A stretch of 18,172 nt of DNA from Clostridiales bacterium UBA7044 (GCA_002493965.1 DLAP01000071.1:1-18172), one strand, 5' to 3'; positions 1 to 6,670 are shown, counted from the first letter of the stretch. Notes: a model not told the origin generated them from the sequence alone. Made by a program: numbers and translations.

Positions 1-21
1 GGCTGCGCCGGCAAGGCCTAA
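1..21 (+). CDS. C-terminal tail of an upstream gene (partial)
   Basis: Reading from base 1 gives six codons (Gly-Cys-Ala-Gly-Lys-Ala) followed by TAA at 19-21. A strong intrinsic terminator begins 25 bases later, as expected for the end of a transcription unit. Too little is present to identify the product. The reading frame is inferred from the stop codon and the terminator position only. Confidence 0.4.
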   Translation, partial: GCAGKA

Positions 22-46
22 GCGATTTCCCGTTCAACTCCGTTAG

Positions 47-75
47 GGCGCTCCCGTTTCGGGAGCGCCTTTTTT
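47..75 (+). terminator. Intrinsic terminator of the upstream gene
   Basis: A perfect 9-bp GC-rich stem (GGCGCTCCC at 47-55 with GGGAGCGCC at 61-69) closes a 5-nt loop and is followed by six T residues at 70-75. This is a textbook Rho-independent terminator. It separates whatever ends at base 21 from the gene at 141. Confidence 0.9.
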
Positions 76-140
76 CGCCGCAGGATAGCGTTTTCCATCA
101 TTTTCTGGTATGCTGTATAAACAAGGAGGGGGGACATGGT

Positions 141-683
141 ATGGATTGGCTGGAGGAAGTAAAAGAAAGGTATAGGAGAAAGAATCAGATTCTGTTTGGA
201 AAGGATTCGGAATTTTTATGGGATCTGAGGACGCTGCTGGAAGGGCAGCCCCATACCATTTTGACCCTGTGGGCGCTGGATTTGGCGGAAGGCTCTGTTG
301 CGTTGCTGAAAGAAAAATACCCGGAGGAGTGTAGGCCGGAACAGGCTCTGCTTGCGGCGAAGGATTGGGCGGCGGGAAATGTGAAAATGCGTTTTGCTCA
401 GCGGAAAATCCTGGACTGCCATGCCTTCGCGAAAGAACTGACGGAAAAGGAAGACATTGCCCTGTGCCATGCCATCGGCCAGGCCTGCGCGGTGGTGCAT
501 ACGGCGGGGCATGTTATGGGGTACCCGATGTATGACCTGACCGCTACTGTCTATCACCATGGCTTGGATGGGTGTGTGAAATTTGTGGAGGCACGGAAGC
601 AAGAATACATTTCCCGGCTTTTTTACTGGATAGCGCACGAAAAGGACGAGAAAAGAACCTGGGCGGCGTTTATGACAGATTAG
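141..683 (+). CDS. Imm-5-like putative immunity protein
   Basis: This 180-aa soluble protein lacks a signal peptide and membrane segments. From residue 40 to 140 it is helical and alanine-rich, with the pattern of the Imm-5-like family: an ALDLAEG helix, an acidic-aromatic linker, AAKDWAAG, and a histidine-containing ACAVVHTAGHVMGYPMY segment. The family name comes from comparative genomics of polymorphic toxin immunity proteins; many members are solitary and have no proven role. The start at 141 is preceded by AAGGAGG at 123-129. An ATG at 136 is out of frame and stops quickly. No toxin gene is visible in the window and the gene has its own transcription unit. The assignment rests on pattern recognition, so treat immunity function as unproven. 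Confidence 0.6.
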   Translation: MDWLEEVKERYRRKNQILFGKDSEFLWDLRTLLEGQPHTILTLWALDLAEGSVALLKEKYPEECRPEQALLAAKDWAAGNVKMRFAQRKILDCHAFAKELTEKEDIALCHAIGQACAVVHTAGHVMGYPMYDLTATVYHHGLDGCVKFVEARKQEYISRLFYWIAHEKDEKRTWAAFMTD

Positions 684-711
684 CCCGCCCTGAAAAAACT
701 TACATTCCCTC

Positions 712-740
712 TTGTAAACCGGGAAATAATATGCTAAACT
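712..740 (+). promoter_or_regulatory. Sigma-A promoter of prfC
   Basis: TTGTAA at 712-717 and TAAACT at 735-740 are separated by exactly 17 bases, with TG one base before the -10 (extended -10, TGC). Transcription would start near 747 and give a leader of about 110 nt that carries the short upstream ORF. Confidence 0.65.
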
Positions 741-780
741 GGATGCGTTTGTAAGAATTGTTACGGATTTGGAGGAACCT

Positions 781-804
781 ATGCTTTTTCATGCTCCCAC
801 ATAG
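781..804 (+). CDS. 7-codon upstream ORF in the prfC leader (candidate leader peptide)
   Basis: An ATG at 781 preceded at ideal distance by GGAGG (771-775) opens a reading frame Met-Leu-Phe-His-Ala-Pro-Thr ending in TAG at 802-804, 51 bases before the RF3 start. Just downstream, CTTCTTT (810-816) can pair with AAAGAAG (840-846), which overlaps the prfC ribosome binding site. A translated short ORF in front of a termination factor gene could sense termination efficiency, but this is inference. I know of no described prfC leader peptide of this type. Confidence 0.35.
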   Translation: MLFHAPT

Positions 805-855
805 TTACGCTTCTTTTGGGTTCTGAATGCGAAAACTTGAAAGAAGGAGAAAACT

Positions 856-2445
856 ATGAATCAAATCGAAGAAATTTCCCGGCGGCGCACCTTTGCCATC
901 ATCTCCCATCCCGACGCCGGTAAAACCACCCTGACCGAGAAATTCCTGCTTTACGGCGGTGCCATTGCCCAGGCGGGCGTGGTCAAGGGTAAGAAAAACT
1001 CCCGCGCCGCTACCTCCGACTGGATGGAGATCGAGAAGCAGCGTGGTATTTCCGTTACGTCTTCCGTCATGCAGTTCCAGTACGGCGGCTTCTGCATCAA
1101 CATTCTGGATACCCCGGGGCACCAGGACTTCTCCGAGGATACCTATCGTACCCTGATGGCCGCGGACTCTGCCGTCATGGTCATTGACGGCGCGAAAGGC
1201 GTGGAGCCTCAGACCCGGAAGCTGTTCAAGGTTTGCGCCATGCGGCATATTCCCATCTTCACCTTTGTCAATAAAATGGACAGGGAGACGAAAGATCCCT
1301 TTGACCTGCTGGACGAGGTGGAGCGGGAGCTGGGCATTGAGACCTATGCCATGAACTGGCCCATTGGCTGCGGCAAGGATTTCCAGGGCGTGTACGACCG
1401 GGAAAAGAGCCAGCTCATTTTCTTCTCCGGCGAGTCCGGAAAAAGAAAAGCAGACAAGCAGGAAATCGACCTCTACGATCCCCAGGTGGCGCAGCTGCTG
1501 GGCTCCGAGAGTAAGCATCAGCAGCTCATTGACGATGTGGAGCTGCTGTCCGCCGGACGGGAGATGGACGCGGAGGCGGTGCGGCAGGGGCAGCTCTCCC
1601 CGGTGTTCTTTGGCTCCGCCCTGACCAACTTCGGCATTGAACCATTCCTGGAAAACTTCCTGAAGCTGACACCGCCCCCCCTGTCCCGGGAAGCGGACTG
1701 CGGTGTCATCGACGCTTTCAGTCCGGACTTCTCTGCTTTTGTCTTTAAGATCCAGGCCAACATGAACAAGGCCCACCGGGACCGGCTGGCTTTTATGCGG
1801 ATCTGCTCCGGAAAGTTCCAGCGGGACGCGGAATATTACCACGTCCAGGGGAATAAGAAGATGCGCCTTTCCCAGCCTCAGCAGCTCATGGCCGCCGAGC
1901 GGGAAATTGTGGAAGAAGCCTACGCCGGAGACGTGATCGGCGTGTTCGACCCGGGCATTTTTGCCATTGGGGATACCATCACCGTGCCGGGGAAGAGATT
2001 TCAGTATTCCGGCATCCCCACCTTCGCCCCGGAGCACTTCTGCCGGGTGTCCGCCAAGGACTCCATGAAGCGCAAGCAGTTTGTGAAGGGTACCGAACAG
2101 ATCGCCCAGGAGGGCGCCATTCAGATTTTCAAGGTGCCGAACTCCGGCATGGAGGAGGTCATTGTGGGCGTAGTCGGTACGCTTCAGCTGGACGTGTTCC
2201 AGTACCGGATGAAGAACGAGTACGGAGTGGACCTGCGGATGGAGATGCTGCCCTACGAGGAAATCCGGCTCATCGACGAATACCCCGGGGACCTGGGAGA
2301 CCTGAACCTGGGCAGCGACGCGGAGCTGCTGGAGGACTACCGTGGACGGAATCTGCTGGTGTACAGTTCCTACTGGGCCATCGACTTTACAAACCGCCGG
2401 AATCCCGGCCTGAAGGTCAGGGAAATCGTGGTGGAAGAGGGATAA
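856..2445 (+). CDS. prfC: Peptide chain release factor 3 (RF3)
   Basis: A 529-aa translational GTPase, the normal length for RF3. Visible motifs are the P-loop SHPDAGKTT (residues 17-25), the switch region around KQRGISVTSS, G3 DTPGHQDF (85-92) and G4 NKMD (139-142), followed by the EF-Tu-like domain II and the RF3-specific C-terminal domain. RF3 binds the ribosome after peptide release and uses GTP hydrolysis to recycle RF1 and RF2 from the A site; it acts in the cytoplasm and is generally non-essential. The start is supported by GAAGGAG at 843-849. The gene stands alone, with its own promoter and leader and a hairpin behind it. The identification is secure because the motifs and full length match RF3 rather than EF-G or EF-Tu. 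Confidence 0.96.
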   Translation: MNQIEEISRRRTFAIISHPDAGKTTLTEKFLLYGGAIAQAGVVKGKKNSRAATSDWMEIEKQRGISVTSSVMQFQYGGFCINILDTPGHQDFSEDTYRTLMAADSAVMVIDGAKGVEPQTRKLFKVCAMRHIPIFTFVNKMDRETKDPFDLLDEVERELGIETYAMNWPIGCGKDFQGVYDREKSQLIFFSGESGKRKADKQEIDLYDPQVAQLLGSESKHQQLIDDVELLSAGREMDAEAVRQGQLSPVFFGSALTNFGIEPFLENFLKLTPPPLSREADCGVIDAFSPDFSAFVFKIQANMNKAHRDRLAFMRICSGKFQRDAEYYHVQGNKKMRLSQPQQLMAAEREIVEEAYAGDVIGVFDPGIFAIGDTITVPGKRFQYSGIPTFAPEHFCRVSAKDSMKRKQFVKGTEQIAQEGAIQIFKVPNSGMEEVIVGVVGTLQLDVFQYRMKNEYGVDLRMEMLPYEEIRLIDEYPGDLGDLNLGSDAELLEDYRGRNLLVYSSYWAIDFTNRRNPGLKVREIVVEEG

Positions 2446-2454
2446 TGGATTTAT

Positions 2455-2490
2455 GCGCCGCTCCGAAGGGGGCGGCGCATTCCTGTTTTA
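2455..2490 (+). terminator. Probable terminator of prfC
   Basis: GCGCCGC (2455-2461) pairs perfectly with GCGGCGC (2472-2478) nine bases after the prfC stop. The following tract is only moderately T-rich (ATTCCTGTTTTA), so efficiency may be limited. Confidence 0.65.
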
Positions 2491-2512
2491 GGAGAAAACG
2501 GGGATTTTCCTG

Positions 2513-2541
2513 TTGACTTTTCCCCGTTGGTTGCTTACAAT
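2513..2541 (+). promoter_or_regulatory. Sigma-A promoter of the riboswitch/DUF1576 unit
   Basis: TTGACT (2513-2518), a 17-base spacer and TACAAT (2536-2541) form a near-consensus sigma-A promoter. The expected transcription start near 2548 lies a few bases before the first paired base of the riboswitch (2556), as expected for a leader that begins with the aptamer. Confidence 0.85.
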
Positions 2542-2555
2542 AATAAAGGAATAAC

Positions 2556-2629
2556 CCTCTTATATGACTGACGGATAATGCGGAATACCGCAGGGGAGTA
2601 TAGGAGGAGGCACGCCGACCGTCTGGGCA
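2556..2629 (+). promoter_or_regulatory. ZTP (ZMP/ZTP, pfl motif) riboswitch aptamer
   Basis: All hallmarks of the ZTP aptamer are visible. P1 pairs CCTCTTATA (2556-2564) with TATAGGAGG (2599-2607). The conserved GACTGACGGA segment follows P1. P2 pairs TGCGG (2579-2583) with CCGCA (2588-2592) around an AATA loop, then comes the conserved GGGGAG (2593-2598). The 3' domain contains CCGTCTGGGCA, matching the pfl consensus CCGCCTGGGCA. The pseudoknot is intact: GACGG (2570-2574) is exactly complementary to CCGTC (2619-2623), and differs from the usual GGCG/CGCC in a compensatory way. The conserved GGGC at 2625-2628 is also the first part of the terminator's 5' arm, so ligand binding should block termination (an ON switch). 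Known members sense ZMP/ZTP, intermediates that build up when 10-formyl-THF is short. Confidence 0.92.
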
Positions 2630-2660
2630 ATTCAGCTTCGCACTGGATTACCCATTTTTT
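2625..2660 (+). terminator. Riboswitch-controlled intrinsic terminator
   Basis: GGGCAATTCAG (2625-2635) pairs with CTGGATTACCC (2643-2653) with one C-A mismatch and one G-U pair, followed by T6 at 2655-2660. The 5' arm includes the aptamer's invariant GGGCA, so aptamer folding and terminator folding are mutually exclusive. Confidence 0.88.
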
Positions 2661-2715
2661 ATTTGGGAACCCCTGGGAATCTGGGGCGAATGGAAAAATT
2701 AGAAAGAGGTGTCCT

Positions 2716-4050
2716 ATGAAAAAACTCAAAACTCTCTCCGAAGGCGATTTTCTGAAGGTGTTCTTTGGCTTCCTCAGCCTGTGCTTCCTGGTGGCGGCGG
2801 TGTGTATGCCCGACCGGGGCACTATGTTTACTGGCCTCTGGCAGATTTTGAGTGGGACCTGTAAGATCTCCACCAACTACTTCGCTTTGGGCGGCTACGC
2901 GGCCACCTTCCTGAATATGGGCCTGGTCTGCGCCATTTCCCTGGGACTGTTCCTCGTCTTCAAGGGAACTCCCAACAGTGTTTCCACTCTGGCGGTGATT
3001 CTGACCCTGGGCTTTGGCTCCTGGGGCATCAACGTGCTGAACATCTGGCCTTCCATCTTCGGCGTGATGATTTACGCCCTGGTGAAGAAAGAGAAATTCG
3101 GCACTCAGGTCAATGCCATGCTGTTCTCCACCGGCATTGCCCCCCTGATTTCGGAGCTGCTGCTGCGCTATCCCCATGAGGAAGCGGTGGGCTTTAACCT
3201 TCTGGGGCTGGTGCTGGCCCTGGTGGTGGGCTTCTTCATCGGTTTCCTGCTGCCTGCGGGACTGGGCCACTCCCCCAAGGTACATAAGGGCTTCGACCTG
3301 TACAGCGCCGCTCTGCCCATCGGCATGACCGCCTTCTTCCTCCGGGCGGTGCTGTATACCACCATGGGCGTTGCCCTGCCCAACCCGCCGGACACCGCGA
3401 CCTTGCAGATTGCCTCCCGACTAACTGCCAATGTGTTCTGCTGCGTGGTCTTCGGGCTGTGCATTGTGGCGGCTTACCTGCTGGGCTGCAAGCCGAAGGA
3501 CTACTGGCGTCTGCTGACCAATCCGGAGCAGGTGAGCAGCTTCTCCAGCACCTATGGCAGCGCCACCTTCTTGATGAATGCGGGCGTATTCGGCCTGTTC
3601 ATTGTGGCCTACTACAACCTGATCGGCGCCACCTTCAACGGCGTGACCTTTGGCATCCTGTTCTGCATGCTGGCCACCTGCAATTCCGGTTCCCATCCTG
3701 GCAATGTCTGGCCTATTATGCTGGGGTACTTCCTGATGTCCCTGGTCTTTGGCTGGTTCTCTGGCCTGCTGGGCGGCAAATTCGAGTACATAATCAACGC
3801 TCAGGCCATTTGTGTGGGCCTGTGCTACGCCAACGGCTTAAGCCCTATCTCCACCAAGTACGGCTGGCAGTGGGGCGCGGTGGCGGGTGCTATGCACTAC
3901 CTGCTTGTGACCTCCGTGCCTCTGCTCCACGGCGGCTACTGCCTGTACAACGGCGGCTTTACGGCGGCGCTGATCTGCCTGATTCTTGTGCCCCAGCTGG
4001 AAAAGTTCTGCAAAACCAGAGAAGAGCGTAAGGCGCTGAAGGTAAAATAA
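2716..4050 (+). CDS. DUF1576 polytopic membrane protein, ZTP-riboswitch controlled
   Basis: A 444-aa very hydrophobic protein with about ten or more predicted membrane segments spread from residue 15 to the end and a short basic C-terminus. Recognisable DUF1576-type stretches include YFALGGYAATFLNMGL, GFGSWGINVLNIWP, a central FSSTYGSATFLMNAG, and CNSGSHPGNVWPIMLGY. No biochemical role is established for the family to my knowledge; the fold class suggests a transporter. I place the start at 2716 (MKKLKTL) behind GAAAGAGG rather than at upstream in-frame codons, because those lie inside the riboswitch and terminator. The riboswitch directly upstream implies expression when ZMP/ZTP rises, linking it to folate/one-carbon or purine supply. 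The next gene is an ECF S-component-like protein in the same direction. Family assignment is good; substrate is unknown. Confidence 0.82.
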   Translation: MKKLKTLSEGDFLKVFFGFLSLCFLVAAVCMPDRGTMFTGLWQILSGTCKISTNYFALGGYAATFLNMGLVCAISLGLFLVFKGTPNSVSTLAVILTLGFGSWGINVLNIWPSIFGVMIYALVKKEKFGTQVNAMLFSTGIAPLISELLLRYPHEEAVGFNLLGLVLALVVGFFIGFLLPAGLGHSPKVHKGFDLYSAALPIGMTAFFLRAVLYTTMGVALPNPPDTATLQIASRLTANVFCCVVFGLCIVAAYLLGCKPKDYWRLLTNPEQVSSFSSTYGSATFLMNAGVFGLFIVAYYNLIGATFNGVTFGILFCMLATCNSGSHPGNVWPIMLGYFLMSLVFGWFSGLLGGKFEYIINAQAICVGLCYANGLSPISTKYGWQWGAVAGAMHYLLVTSVPLLHGGYCLYNGGFTAALICLILVPQLEKFCKTREERKALKVK

Positions 4051-4066
4051 TTTTCAAAGCAATGTG

Positions 4067-4103
4067 GCACCACCCCGGTGTGTTTGCCGGGGTGGTGCGT
4101 TTC
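4067..4103 (+). terminator. Hairpin after the DUF1576 gene (terminator or attenuator)
   Basis: A perfect 12-bp stem, GCACCACCCCGG (4067-4078) with CCGGGGTGGTGC (4087-4098), is followed by GTTTCT. The stem is very strong but the T-run is short. It could end the DUF1576 transcript or reduce readthrough into the gene at 4175. No separate good promoter is obvious between the two genes. Confidence 0.7.
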
Positions 4104-4174
4104 TGGCATGGGCGGGCCGCATAAAACCCGTCCGATTCCGTATGATAAGCGCAGAAAAAGGAAAGGAGAATTTC

Positions 4175-4717
4175 ATGAATCGGAAAGTTCGTTGGATCAC
4201 GGAAACCGCTGTACTGCTGGCACTGCTGGTGGTCCTGCAGTATGCAACCAGACCCCTGAGCCAGATCGTCACCGGCTCCTGCGTCAACGCGGTGCTGGCG
4301 GTGACGGTGCTGCTGGCGGGGACGGGCAGCGGCGTGACCGTGGCGCTGATTTCCCCGGTGATGGCCTATCTGCTGGGCATTGCCCCCCAGCTTGTGACGG
4401 TGCCTGCCATTATGGTGGGCAATACGGTATTTGTACTGCTGCTTGGGGGTATCGCCGGAAAAGACAGCAGCTTGGGCGCACGGGCGGCGGCCTGGCTGCT
4501 GGCGGCGGTGGCAAAATTCGCGGTGCTGTATTTCCTGGTGGTGAAGATCATCTGCGGCATTGCCTCTGCACCCCTGCTTACATCCGGCACGTTGAAAGCG
4601 CCTATGCTGGAAAAGCTGCCGGTGATGTTCGCATGGCCCCAGCTGATCACGGCCTTAATCGGCGGCGGAATTGGGCTGCTGATTGTGCCGGTGCTGCGGA
4701 AAGCACTTCACAGATAA
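4175..4717 (+). CDS. ECF transporter S-component-like membrane protein
   Basis: A 180-aa integral membrane protein with about five or six hydrophobic helices and little else, the size and layout of an energy-coupling-factor S component. The start at 4175 (MNRKVRWITE) has AAAGGAGA 5 bases upstream; a longer open frame to 4064 runs through the upstream hairpin and is not used. Typical features are a basic N-terminus followed by a first alanine/leucine-rich helix, the SCVNAVLAVTVLLAG second helix, and a PAIMVGNTVFVLLL helix. S components bind a vitamin or small cofactor and pair with a shared AT module, which is not encoded here. Position after the ZTP-controlled DUF1576 gene may hint at a folate- or purine-related substrate, but that is speculation. 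It could also be an unrelated small membrane family. Confidence 0.6.
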   Translation: MNRKVRWITETAVLLALLVVLQYATRPLSQIVTGSCVNAVLAVTVLLAGTGSGVTVALISPVMAYLLGIAPQLVTVPAIMVGNTVFVLLLGGIAGKDSSLGARAAAWLLAAVAKFAVLYFLVVKIICGIASAPLLTSGTLKAPMLEKLPVMFAWPQLITALIGGGIGLLIVPVLRKALHR

Positions 4718-4723
4718 AGAATT

Positions 4724-4755
4724 GGGACTGGCTTACCGGGTAGTGAGCCAGTCCC
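4724..4755. terminator. Hairpin between convergent genes, abutted by a MITE
   Basis: A 13-bp stem (4724-4736 with 4743-4755, one G-U pair) lies 6 bases after the ECF-S stop. On the plus strand it is followed by TA and then directly by the palindromic element at 4758 instead of a T-run. It probably served the convergent genes on both sides before the insertion; its present efficiency is uncertain. Confidence 0.55.
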
Positions 4756-4922
4756 TAGGGAAGCTCTGAATCAATCGTCTGCGGCTGAGCGGCGGATCTT
4801 TTCTTCCAGCTATGCAGTTCGAAAATTGGAAAATACATACAGTATTCCTCCAATTTTTGAACCTTCATCTGAAAGAAAATCTCTCCGCCTCAGATCTTGC
4901 CGATTGAATCAGAGCTTCCCTA
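4756..4922. mobile_element. MITE-like palindromic element, copy 1 (163 bp plus TA flanks)
   Basis: The element at 4758-4920 is flanked by TA on both sides (4756-4757, 4921-4922), which fits the TA target duplication of IS630/Tc1-mariner elements. Its ends are inverted repeats of about 20 bp: TAGGGAAGCTCTGA on the left is the exact complement of the right end, and the match continues with one mismatch. The interior is also palindromic: GTTCGAAAATTGG pairs with CCAATTTTTGAAC around the centre (about 4817-4865), and CTGA..GGCGGA pairs with TCCGCCTCAG. It has no coding capacity. A related copy in the same orientation sits at 11811-11971. Confidence 0.8.
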
Positions 4923-4927
4923 AAATT

Positions 4928-5158
4928 TTATGCCTTTTTGTTTTCCCGGGTGATGATGCGGTAGAACTTCGACATCAGGGGAAGGTAGGTGGCGGTGAAG
5001 ATCCCGGCGGCGAACAGCCCGGCGGTTTTTTTCTTCTCCCCGGGAAGCGAAAGGCCGATCAGCACCCCCAGGGCACCCAGGCAGAGCTTCAGCATGGCCA
5101 GGTCCTGCCAGTCGCTTTCCTTGATGTATTCATCCGCGTAGGTAAACAGCTTCTTCAT
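4928..5158 (-). CDS. Small two-helix membrane protein ('permease of phosphate ABC transporter' family)
   Basis: A 76-aa protein whose N-terminal MKKLFTYADEYIKESDWQD is characteristic of a short Clostridia family that is usually annotated 'permease of phosphate ABC transporter'. Two hydrophobic segments are visible (about residues 22-40 and 46-64), with a lysine-rich turn between them and a basic C-terminus. That annotation is dubious: the protein is far too short to be an ABC permease and no pst genes are nearby. A GGGAGG site lies 8 bases before the ATG. It starts 21 bases after the M42 peptidase stop, so the two are probably cotranscribed. The stop codon is only 7 bases from the right end of MITE copy 1. 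Confidence 0.75.
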   Translation of the reverse strand: MKKLFTYADEYIKESDWQDLAMLKLCLGALGVLIGLSLPGEKKKTAGLFAAGIFTATYLPLMSKFYRIITRENKKA

Positions 5159-5179
5159 AGCAGATACCTCCCTGCTCTG

Positions 5180-6220
5180 TTATACGTCCAAATAGCCGCA
5201 CAGCAGCTTCAAAGTGTTATACACCCCATCGATGTGGCTGCGCTCATAGCCATGGCTGGCGTAAACCCCGGGACCGATGAGACCGTGACGGATGTCGTAG
5301 CCTGCCTCCAGGGTCACATCCACATCGGAGCCATAGTGGGGGTATACATCCAGGGCGTAGTCGGCGCCGGCTTTCTTTGCTGCGTCAATGAGCTTCCCCA
5401 CCATGGCGTAGCTATAGGGTGTGGCGGAATCCTTGGCGCAGATGCTGACCATCCGCTCGGTGCAATTTAGACCCTCGCCTACGCAGCCCATGTCCACGGA
5501 TAAGCCCTCGGTAACGCCCTGGGGAACGGAAGCGGCCCCGCCATGGCCCACCTCTTCATAGACGGTGATGTGGGCATAGACCCGGCGCTTAAGAGTGATG
5601 TGGTTGTCGAAAAGATACTTGGCAAAGCCCAGCAAAATACCCACGGACAGCTTGTCGTCCAGGAACCGGCTTTTTAAGTACCCGCTGTCCGTCCGGCGGG
5701 TGCGGGGGTCGAAGCACACAAAGTCTCCCACCTCGATGCCCAGGCCCCGGACATCTTCTGCGGAGCGCACGTCCTCGTCCAGCACCACCTCCATGGAATC
5801 GAAATCCCGCTTGGCATCCCGGACGTTGCTGTTGACGTGGACGGAGGCGTTGATCAGTTGGAAGGTGCCGTCATAGACTGCCCCGGAGCGGGTGCAGACC
5901 TTCACGTTTTCCGTCTCCACGTTGGGGGCAGTCAGGCCGCCCACATTGATGATTTTCAGGCATCCGTCCCCCTTGATCTGAGCCACCATCCCCCCCAGGG
6001 TGTCCACATGGGCCATAAGAAGAAGGCCGTCTTCTTTATCTTCGCCGCCCAGGTCAACGAGAACGCCGCCCTTGGTGGTGAGCTTAGCGGCAAAGCCCAA
6101 AGAAGAGAAGGCGTCCAGCACCCATTTGGCGGCCCGTTCGGTGTAGCCCGTGGGGGAGTCGATGGCCAGCAATGCCGCGGCCTGCTCCCAGGAATAGTCT
6201 GCGTAAGAAGAGTTAAGCAT
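5180..6220 (-). CDS. M42 family metallopeptidase (glutamyl aminopeptidase-like)
   Basis: A 346-aa cytoplasmic M42 (PepA/CelM/FrvX-type) aminopeptidase, normal length for the family. The co-catalytic metal site residues are visible: H71 and D73 in MAHVDTLGG, D188/D189 in RFLDDKLSVG, the catalytic Glu pair in TVYEEVGHGG (222-223), D243 in VDMG, and the C-terminal His of SHGYERSH (about 323 or 329). These enzymes trim peptides from the N-terminus as large oligomers, although some members act on other substrates. I choose the ATG at 6220 (GGAG 10 bases upstream); a GTG at 6259 in the same frame lies on top of the promoter elements and has no ribosome binding site. The small membrane gene follows 21 bases downstream. 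Confidence 0.9.
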   Translation of the reverse strand: MLNSSYADYSWEQAAALLAIDSPTGYTERAAKWVLDAFSSLGFAAKLTTKGGVLVDLGGEDKEDGLLLMAHVDTLGGMVAQIKGDGCLKIINVGGLTAPNVETENVKVCTRSGAVYDGTFQLINASVHVNSNVRDAKRDFDSMEVVLDEDVRSAEDVRGLGIEVGDFVCFDPRTRRTDSGYLKSRFLDDKLSVGILLGFAKYLFDNHITLKRRVYAHITVYEEVGHGGAASVPQGVTEGLSVDMGCVGEGLNCTERMVSICAKDSATPYSYAMVGKLIDAAKKAGADYALDVYPHYGSDVDVTLEAGYDIRHGLIGPGVYASHGYERSHIDGVYNTLKLLCGYLDV

Positions 6221-6249
6221 CAAAAATACACTCCGTTTCTTTTTTCTAT

Positions 6250-6278
6250 AGTATAGCACAGGAAAAAGGAAAAGTCAT
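6250..6278 (-). promoter_or_regulatory. Promoter of the M42 peptidase operon
   Basis: On the minus strand, ATGACT (6273-6278) and TATACT (6250-6255) are 17 bases apart, with TG one base before the -10. The promoter overlaps the longer open frame to 6259, which supports the ATG at 6220 as the true start. Confidence 0.7.
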
Positions 6279-6323
6279 CCCTGGAAAACATAATCATTCG
6301 GTAATCCTTTTTCCTGCAGGATA

Positions 6324-6332
6324 TGTTATAAT
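6324..6332 (+). promoter_or_regulatory. Extended -10 promoter of the truncated response regulator
   Basis: TGTTATAAT at 6324-6332 is a consensus extended -10 element. No good -35 is seen 17 bases upstream, which is tolerable with an extended -10. It lies about 30 bases before the ATG at 6362. Confidence 0.6.
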
Positions 6333-6361
6333 GATGGCAGAAAGAGAAAGAAGGGACAGCT

Positions 6362-6569
6362 ATGTCTGCAAATCGAATCCTGGTGGTAGAGGACGACCGG
6401 GCCATTGCCTCCGCTGTGACCCTGAACTTAAAATGCGTGGGCTATGAGGTGAAGCAATTTTATGACGGTGGAGAAGCGGCGGTGTACTTAAAAGACGACC
6501 ACGCCTTTGATCTGGCACTGCTGGATATCATGCTTCCGGGCATCGATGGGTTTGCACTGCTGGAGTATA
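6362..6569 (+). pseudogene. Response regulator (OmpR-type receiver), truncated at about codon 69
   Basis: The first 69 or so codons are a clear receiver domain: ILVVEDDRAIASAV with the acidic pair D11/D12, and LALLDIMLPGIDG with the phospho-acceptor D55, followed by GFALLEYI. After about base 6568 the similarity stops and the sequence becomes AT-rich; the conserved Thr/Ser and Lys of the receiver, and the whole DNA-binding domain, are missing. The frame stays open to 6790 by chance and runs into the start of the XRE gene. The ATG has an AAGGGA site upstream and a good promoter, so a nonfunctional peptide may still be made. No kinase gene follows. This looks like loss of a two-component system on acquisition of the downstream island. 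Confidence 0.88.
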
Positions 6570-6670
6570 TACAGAACTACAATATTACCCGGAATAATAC
6601 TTCGAAGGGGTACAAGCAGGACTTAATGCTGTACTACACATGGGAAAAATCACGAAAACATGACATAATA

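Noticed and set aside
805..2037. 410-aa open frame on the minus strand opposite prfC
   Set aside because: It is a shadow of the strongly conserved RF3 frame, has no ribosome binding site, and its sequence is low-complexity His/Leu/Gly-rich, as expected from antisense reading of GC-rich codons.
2578..2715. N-terminal extension of the DUF1576 protein to 2578
   Set aside because: The extension would translate the riboswitch and terminator; the ATG at 2716 has its own ribosome site and begins a typical membrane-protein N-terminus.
4826..5470. 214-aa open frame on the plus strand
   Set aside because: It starts inside the MITE and runs antisense through the small membrane gene and the M42 peptidase, both of which are clear family members on the other strand.
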